Positions 6,569 to 10,718 of a DNA stretch of 10,718 bases are shown piece after piece. Origin of the DNA: Lachnospiraceae bacterium (GTDB taxonomy: Bacteria; Bacillota; Clostridia; Lachnospirales; Lachnospiraceae); NCBI GenBank assembly GCA_017420605.1, contig JAFOIS010000239.1:1-10718 (forward strand), read 5' to 3'. Within the stretch, counting starts at the first letter, position 1, and the number at the start of each line of letters is the position of its first letter. The notes under the pieces were generated by a model that made no database searches, had not been told where the DNA came from, and was given only the letters and a program-made list of their open reading frames with translations. Made by a program: the position numbers and the translations under genes.

Positions 6569-7588
6569 TTATTTCTCGAGAAGCTTCGCGAAGTATTTGA
6601 TGGTGCGGACCATGTTGGAGGTGAAGGAGTTCTCGTTATCGTACCAGGAAACGACCTGGACCTCGGTGTTCTCGCCGCAGGCAAGCGCCATGGTCTGCGT
6701 GGAATCGAACAGGGAGCCGTAGGTGCAGCCGACGATATCGGAGGAAACGATCGGATCGACGTTGTAGCCGAAGGATTCGGTCGAAGCGGCCTTCATGGCG
6801 GCGTTGATCTCATCGACCGTGACCTTGCCGGAAACGACAGCCGTAAGGATCGTGGTGGAACCGGTCGGGACCGGGACACGCTGCGCGGCGCCGATAAGCT
6901 TGCCGTCGAGTTCCGGAATGACGAGGCCGATCGCCTTGGCAGCGCCGGTGGAGTTCGGAACGATGTTGATCGCAGCGGCGCGGGCGCGGCGGAGGTCACC
7001 CTTGCGGTGCGGGCCGTCCAGGATCATCTGGTCGCCGGTATAGGCGTGGACCGTGCACATAACGCCGGAAATGATCGGAGCAAGGTCATTGAGGGCCTTG
7101 GCCATCGGAGCGAGGCAGTTGGTCGTGCAGGAAGCGGCGGAGATGATGTTGTCATCCTTCGTCAGGGTCTCATGGTTGACGTTGTAAACGATGGTCGGAA
7201 GGTCCTTGCCCGCCGGGGCGGAAATGACGACCTTCTTTGCGCCGGCGTCGATGTGCGCCTGCGATTTGGCCTTGGAGCAATAGAAACCGGTGCATTCCAG
7301 AACGACGTCTACATCCAGCTCTTTCCACGGAAGGTTCTTCGCGTCAGCTTCCTTGTAGATCTCGATCTCTTCGCCGTCGACGATGATGGAGTGATCCGTG
7401 CAGCTGACCTTGTCAGCAAGCGCGTATCTGCCCTGCGCAGAATCGTACTTCAGAAGGTGTGCGAGCATCTCCGGGCTGGTCAGATCGTTGATCGCAACGA
7501 TATCAAAACCTTCCGCACGGAACATCTGACGGAACGCCAGGCGGCCGATACGTCCGAAACCGTTAATTGCAACTTTGACTTCTGCCAT
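6569..7588 (-). CDS. gap: Glyceraldehyde-3-phosphate dehydrogenase, NAD-dependent type I
   Basis: A 339-residue glycolytic enzyme that oxidises and phosphorylates glyceraldehyde-3-phosphate to 1,3-bisphosphoglycerate. The Rossmann fingerprint is INGFGRIGR (8-16), and AIND with D35 after the second strand favours NAD over NADP. The active site is [12 protein letters not shown] with catalytic C154, and H181 lies in [27 protein letters not shown] and SWYDNE are also typical. The sequence belongs with the glycolytic GapA group rather than the gluconeogenic NADP-preferring GapB group. The start at 7588 has a full AAGGAGG ribosome binding site. A promoter-like sequence and a 7-bp inverted repeat lie upstream, and a terminator follows. 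It is the first gene of the glycolytic run. Confidence 0.98.
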   Translation of the reverse strand: MAEVKVAINGFGRIGRLAFRQMFRAEGFDIVAINDLTSPEMLAHLLKYDSAQGRYALADKVSCTDHSIIVDGEEIEIYKEADAKNLPWKELDVDVVLECTGFYCSKAKSQAHIDAGAKKVVISAPAGKDLPTIVYNVNHETLTKDDNIISAASCTTNCLAPMAKALNDLAPIISGVMCTVHAYTGDQMILDGPHRKGDLRRARAAAINIVPNSTGAAKAIGLVIPELDGKLIGAAQRVPVPTGSTTILTAVVSGKVTVDEINAAMKAASTESFGYNVDPIVSSDIVGCTYGSLFDSTQTMALACGENTEVQVVSWYDNENSFTSNMVRTIKYFAKLLEK

Positions 7589-7607
7589 TCTTATTTCCTC
7601 CTTATTG

Positions 7608-7625
7608 TGTATGACTTTTCATACA
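7608..7625 (-). promoter_or_regulatory. Inverted repeat in the predicted gap leader
   Basis: TGTATGA and TCATACA form a perfect 7-bp inverted repeat with a 4-base spacer. It lies between the predicted gap transcription start (near 7645) and the gap ribosome binding site. As DNA it has the size of a dimeric repressor operator; as RNA it forms a 7-bp stem with an AAAG loop that could protect the 5' end. It does not match the Rex or CcpA consensus that I know, so the binding factor is unassigned. Confidence 0.5.
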
Positions 7626-7651
7626 TGGTAGACTCATGGAAATCCGTGTTT

Positions 7652-7680
7652 ATTGTACCTAAACCATGATAAAAACACAA
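7652..7680 (-). promoter_or_regulatory. Predicted sigma-A promoter for the gap glycolytic run
   Basis: On the minus strand a -10 element TACAAT (7657-7652, five of six consensus positions) lies 17 bases after TTGTGT (7680-7675), a weak -35 that keeps the TTG. The surrounding sequence is distinctly AT-rich compared with the coding DNA on both sides. Transcription would begin near 7645, giving a leader of about 57 bases before gap. No terminator was recognised between the phosphatase gene and this site, so read-through from the isc genes may add to it. Confidence 0.65.
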
Positions 7681-7702
7681 GAAAAAGTTAACGCAATAAT
7701 TA

Positions 7703-8533
7703 CTAAAGTTTTACAGTTTCAGGGGCTCTGTTGACAAAATATGCATAAAAGCGGAATCCGCAGATACGGAGCATTTCTTCGGCCATTTCAAAGCCTGTTC
7801 CGTAACCCTCCGCGCTGTGCGCGTCGGTTCCTATGGATACGAGCTCTCCTCCGAGATCCCGGTAATGACGGAGGATATCCTGATAGAAAACGGTGATATT
7901 GCCGCCGCGGCGAAGCGAGCCGATGTTCACTTCAAGCGCTTTCCCGTTTTCTGCGAGCATGCGCAGCACAGGCGCATAGGAGTCGCTGTACAGCGCGTAT
8001 CTCCGGTCTTCCTCCTGCCCGGCATATCGCAGAAGGTAATCCGGATGCGCAAGAATATCATATTCCGGCATTGCGGAAAGATTGCGGTATATATCCCCGA
8101 TCCAGCGGTGTGCCGCTTCCTGCGGTGAAAGATGAGCGTAATATTTCGTCCAGTAACAGTCATGCCCAAGGATAAGGTGCTGGGACGCGATGATCTCATC
8201 GAAGCCTGCGGAACGGACGAACGCGTCGATCTCGGGCATGCGTTCAGCAAGCATGCCGGCTTCCACGCCGAGTCCGATCTTTATCTGTCCGGCATATTTT
8301 TCCCGAAGCTCCCTGCCGCGCCGGAAATACGCATCCGTATCGAGCGCTGAAAAATCATAGTCTTCTTCGCCCTCTTCCTTCGGCATGCCGATATCCTTGT
8401 GTTCCGTAAAGATCATGCAGGAGAAGCCCTGGGCGATGCCGGCGCGGACAAGCTCTTCCATCTCCGAGACGCCGTCCGTCGAGAAGGCGCTGTGCAGGTG
8501 GCTGTCTGCTCTCATATGATCGTTCCCCCGCAT
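7703..8533 (-). CDS. PHP-domain phosphatase, HisJ/HisK histidinol-phosphatase type
   Basis: A 276-residue PHP-superfamily metallophosphoesterase. All expected metal ligands are visible: DSHLHS (H12, H14), FTEHKD (H45), GVEAG (E91), SQH (H119), LAHPDY (H163) and GTDAHS (D237, H239). This complete set and the length match monofunctional histidinol-phosphatases, which remove phosphate from histidinol phosphate in histidine synthesis. No other his gene is near, so another phosphate substrate is possible. Two starts compete. ATG 8533, used here, has GGAGG six bases upstream and lies within the mnmA 3' end. ATG 8515 overlaps the mnmA stop as ATGA, would give MRADSHLH, more typical of the family, and has only a GGGGGA site upstream. 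Either way the gene is translationally coupled to mnmA. Confidence 0.88.
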   Translation of the reverse strand: MRGNDHMRADSHLHSAFSTDGVSEMEELVRAGIAQGFSCMIFTEHKDIGMPKEEGEEDYDFSALDTDAYFRRGRELREKYAGQIKIGLGVEAGMLAERMPEIDAFVRSAGFDEIIASQHLILGHDCYWTKYYAHLSPQEAAHRWIGDIYRNLSAMPEYDILAHPDYLLRYAGQEEDRRYALYSDSYAPVLRMLAENGKALEVNIGSLRRGGNITVFYQDILRHYRDLGGELVSIGTDAHSAEGYGTGFEMAEEMLRICGFRFYAYFVNRAPETVKL

Positions 8534-9594
8534 AGGATCCCTCCGTTCTCATAAAACACGGCAGCCTGTCCGGGCGTTGCGGCGCGCTGCGGCTCGTCAA
8601 ATACGCAGCGTACGCCGTCCCCTTCGGGATAAAGCGTTCCCGGCGCGCCTCTGTGATTATACCGGATCCTGCCTGTCACGCGCCGCGGCTCCGTGAGTGT
8701 TTCGATCCCCATATAGTTCACGTCCCTAACGAACACGGTATCCGAGAACAGATCGGCGTTTTCCCCGATCACAACTTCATTCGTCTCCGGCCGGATCTGT
8801 GTGACGTAAACATGGCGCCCCAACGCGAGCCCGAGTCCTCTGCGCTGCCCGATCGTATAACGCGTGATCCCTTCGTGCGTACCGATCACGGTGCCGTCGT
8901 TCAGAACGAACGGGCCTTTGGGAACTGTTTTCCCGGTATAGCGCGCAATGAAGGACGCATGGTCGTCGTCCGGAATAAAGCAGACTTCCTGACTGTCTTT
9001 TTTCTGCGCGACCGGGAGATGTGCGCGTTCCGCAATCGCACGGATCTCCGGTTTCGGGTACATGCCGCATGGGAAATACGTTTTCGCAAGCATATCCTGC
9101 GAAAGTCCGTAGAGCGCGTAGCTCTGGTCTTTTTCCGGATGATCGGCAGTGCGGACCGTAAGGCGTCCGTTTGGCAGCACTTCGATCCGTGCGTAGTGGC
9201 CGGTCGCGATACGATCCGCTCCGATCTGCTGCGCACGGGAAAGAAAGGCCTCCCACTTGATATACCGGTTGCAGGCGATGCAGGGATTCGGCGTGCGCCC
9301 CCTTAAGTATTCGTCCGCAAAGTAATCGATGACCTTCTCCCGGAATTCTTTCCGGAAGTTCATCACATAGTGCGGGATCCCGATCACGCGGCATACGGCG
9401 GCGGCGTCTTCCGCGGCGGACAGGCCGCAGCAGCCGCCGTGTTCGGAAACGGTATCGCTGCTCTCTTCCGGAAGGAGCGCCATGGTCACGCCGATAACGC
9501 GAAAGCCCTGTTCCTTAAGGAGCAGGGCCGCTACCGACGAATCCACGCCGCCGGACATGCCGACGACGACGCATTGTCCGCGTTCCAAAGACAT
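8512..9594 (-). CDS. mnmA: tRNA-specific 2-thiouridylase MnmA
   Basis: A 360-residue ATP-dependent enzyme that replaces the 2-oxygen of wobble uridine-34 with sulfur in tRNAs for Lys, Glu and Gln. The N-terminal PP-loop GMSGGVDSSVAA (12-23) binds ATP. C105 in TPNPCIACN and C205 in SQEVCFIPDD correspond to the two catalytic cysteines of E. coli MnmA. ATGHYARI and KDQSYALYGLSQ are standard family motifs, and length is normal. A GGCCGLSAAEDA segment (54-64) carries an extra Cys pair. The start at 9594 shares one base with the iscU stop (TGATG) and has GAGGA six bases upstream. Co-transcription with iscS and iscU fits, because IscS is the sulfur source; the intermediary Tus relay proteins of E. 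coli are not encoded here. Confidence 0.98.
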   Translation of the reverse strand: MSLERGQCVVVGMSGGVDSSVAALLLKEQGFRVIGVTMALLPEESSDTVSEHGGCCGLSAAEDAAAVCRVIGIPHYVMNFRKEFREKVIDYFADEYLRGRTPNPCIACNRYIKWEAFLSRAQQIGADRIATGHYARIEVLPNGRLTVRTADHPEKDQSYALYGLSQDMLAKTYFPCGMYPKPEIRAIAERAHLPVAQKKDSQEVCFIPDDDHASFIARYTGKTVPKGPFVLNDGTVIGTHEGITRYTIGQRRGLGLALGRHVYVTQIRPETNEVVIGENADLFSDTVFVRDVNYMGIETLTEPRRVTGRIRYNHRGAPGTLYPEGDGVRCVFDEPQRAATPGQAAVFYENGGILCGGTII

Positions 9595-10031
9595 CAGTAT
9601 TCCTCTTCCGGCGCTTTTTCGGAAATGTCGTTTACGGGGCGCTCGAGGCCTTCGATCTTGATATGATGCTTTTCCGCGTAATCCCAGAGTGCCGCATGGA
9701 TCGCCTCTTCGGCAAGAAGGCTGCAGTGCACTTTGATGGGCGGAAGGCCGTCAAGTGCTTCCATGACCGCCTTGTTGGTGATCTCGAGGGCTTCCTGTAC
9801 GGTCTTTCCCTTCACGAGCTCGGTCGCCATGCTGCTTGTCGCGACAGCCGCGCCGCAGCCGAAGGTCTTGAATTTTGCTTCGCGGATCACGCCGTTTTCA
9901 TCGATATCGAGATACATGCGCATAATATCGCCGCACTTGGCATTGCCGACGGTGCCGACGCCGCTCGCGTCCTCGATCTCGCCGACGTTGCGGGGATGCA
10001 TGAAATGGTCCATGACTTTTTCAGAGTACAT
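9594..10031 (-). CDS. iscU: Fe-S cluster assembly scaffold IscU/NifU (N-terminal domain type)
   Basis: A 145-residue scaffold on which Fe-S clusters form before transfer to target proteins. The three cluster-ligand cysteines and the exchange-promoting aspartate are present: GNAKCGD (C33, D35), TFGCGAAVA (C59) and KVHCSLLAEEAI (C103). The N-terminal YSEKVMDHFMHPRNVG is the family signature. After residue 120 there is an unconserved acidic tail ending APEEEY, a little longer than E. coli IscU (128 residues). There is no C-terminal Nfu domain, so it is not full-length NifU. The start at 10031 has AAGGAG eight bases upstream. It follows iscS by 53 AT-rich bases and overlaps mnmA by one base. Confidence 0.97.
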   Translation of the reverse strand: MYSEKVMDHFMHPRNVGEIEDASGVGTVGNAKCGDIMRMYLDIDENGVIREAKFKTFGCGAAVATSSMATELVKGKTVQEALEITNKAVMEALDGLPPIKVHCSLLAEEAIHAALWDYAEKHHIKIEGLERPVNDISEKAPEEEY

Positions 10032-10084
10032 CTATTTTTCTCCTTCTCAGAATATCCGTTTATATTTACAAATTTATGAGTTTA

Positions 10085-10718
10085 TCAGGCGTTTGCGGCG
10101 GCATGTTTCTGTTTCTTAATAAAGTCCTCGTAGAGCGGCGACATCGAGCGCAGCAGCTCTACGATGCCCTTCAGCTTGTCGACGACAAAATCCGCTTCCT
10201 CCATCGTGGTCTCTTCCGAAAGAGTGAGGCGCAGCGAGCCGTGCGCGATCTCGTGCGGAAGACCGATGGCGAGAAGAACGTGCGACGGATCAAGACTGCC
10301 GGAGGTGCAGGCGCTGCCGGAGGAAGCCGCTATGCCGTTCTGATCCAGCAGGATCAGCATCGATTCTCCCTCGATAAAGCGGAAGCACACGTTGACGTTG
10401 TTGGGAAGACGCTTTTTGGGATCGCCGTTCAGGCGGCTGTACGGGATCTCCGCAAGGATCCTGTTAATGATGTGATCCCGGATGAGGATCTCCTTTTCCG
10501 TCCTTTCCGCCATGGATGCCGCGGCTCTCTCCGCTGCCGCGCCGTAGCCGATGATGCCCGGTACGTTTTCGGTGCCCGCCCTGCGTCCTCTTTCCTGGGC
10601 GCCGCCGTGGATAAAGGAGCGAAGCCGGAGACCTTTCCGGATGTACAGGAAGCCGATGCCCTTCGGGCCGTTGATCTTATGACCGCTGGAGCTCAGCATA
10701 TCGATATTGTCTTCGTCC
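10085..10718 (-). CDS. iscS: Cysteine desulfurase IscS/NifS (partial, 5' end outside window)
   Basis: The C-terminal 210 residues of a PLP-dependent enzyme that converts cysteine to alanine and a protein-bound persulfide, feeding IscU and MnmA. The frame stays open to the right edge: DEDNID precedes the first visible Met, which is internal, and the true start lies beyond 10718. SSGHKINGPKGIGFLY contains the lysine that binds PLP; RRAGTENVPGIIGYG follows. SSGSACTSGSLDPSHVL holds the catalytic cysteine in a long IscS/NifS-type loop rather than the short SufS type, and GSLRLTLSEETTMEEAD closes the fold. The stop is 53 bases before iscU. Roughly half of the approximately 390-residue enzyme is present. 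A regulator such as IscR or CymR may lie upstream but cannot be seen. Confidence 0.97.
   Translation of the reverse strand, partial: DEDNIDMLSSSGHKINGPKGIGFLYIRKGLRLRSFIHGGAQERGRRAGTENVPGIIGYGAAAERAAASMAERTEKEILIRDHIINRILAEIPYSRLNGDPKKRLPNNVNVCFRFIEGESMLILLDQNGIAASSGSACTSGSLDPSHVLLAIGLPHEIAHGSLRLTLSEETTMEEADFVVDKLKGIVELLRSMSPLYEDFIKKQKHAAANA

Noticed and set aside
5203..6600. 465-codon plus-strand open frame opposite pgk
   Set aside because: Antisense to a fully convincing pgk, with low-complexity charged composition and no family features.
7608..7625. Rex (NADH-responsive) operator upstream of gap
   Set aside because: Rex sites resemble TTGTTAA-N4-TTAACAA, while this repeat is TGTATGA-N4-TCATACA. 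The spacing agrees but the half-site does not.
6077..7669. 530-codon plus-strand open frame spanning the 5' part of pgk and all of gap
   Set aside because: It crosses two well-supported genes and their terminator on the other strand and shows no protein motifs, so it is a codon-bias artefact.
8653..9306. 217-codon plus-strand frame opposite mnmA
   Set aside because: Shadow of mnmA, with no ribosome binding site or recognised motif.
1..10718. Mobile element, CRISPR, phage defence or biosynthetic cluster
   Set aside because: All long gaps are short and explained. The genes are core metabolism, export, ribosome rescue, repair and sulfur transfer, and no transposase, integrase, repeat array or attachment site was found.

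Overview
The window is a stretch of ordinary bacterial housekeeping chromosome. It has a mid-50s GC content by eye and dense genes with strong AGGAGG-type ribosome binding sites. It most likely comes from a Gram-positive anaerobe of the Clostridia or related Bacillota. This is inferred from the gap-pgk-tpiA-gpmI-secG-smpB gene order, the iscS-iscU-mnmA sulfur cluster, and the clostridial look of SecG, MnmA (with a GCCGLS segment) and the PHP phosphatase. No phage, insertion sequence, CRISPR array, tRNA, rRNA or toxin-antitoxin module was seen. Apart from the first two plus-strand genes, everything is on the minus strand.

Layout. Positions 1-1013 (+) hold the last 20 codons of an unidentified gene, joined by an ATGA overlap to a divergent NagB/GlcN6P-isomerase-fold protein. 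An 11-bp hairpin with a T-run (1057-1089) separates it from the convergent minus-strand genes. Read in the direction of transcription, from the right edge leftward, the minus strand begins with iscS (5' end outside the window), iscU, mnmA and a PHP-type phosphatase (10718 down to 7703). Then come gap, pgk, tpiA and gpmI (7588 to 2799), and finally secG, smpB and exonuclease III (2678 to 1088).

How the genes work together. IscS takes sulfur from cysteine, IscU assembles Fe-S clusters, and MnmA uses IscS-derived sulfur to 2-thiolate the wobble uridine of tRNAs. The PHP phosphatase overlaps mnmA and is probably translated with it. gap, pgk, tpiA and gpmI are consecutive steps of lower glycolysis; enolase is absent from this copy of the cluster. 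SecG belongs to the Sec translocon, SmpB to trans-translation ribosome rescue, and exonuclease III to base-excision repair. rnr (RNase R), often found between secG and smpB in Firmicutes, is also absent.

Regulation visible in the sequence. A sigma-A-like promoter precedes gap, with a 7-bp inverted repeat in the predicted leader, and another precedes secG. Every junction from gap to smpB contains a hairpin. Two of these, after gap and after secG, look like genuine intrinsic terminators, yet no clear new promoter follows either one. Partial termination or mRNA processing may therefore set the relative levels of these genes. I found no convincing new biological system. The most unusual gene is the NagB-like protein, in which the catalytic aspartate position of the GlcN6P deaminase motif reads as proline.
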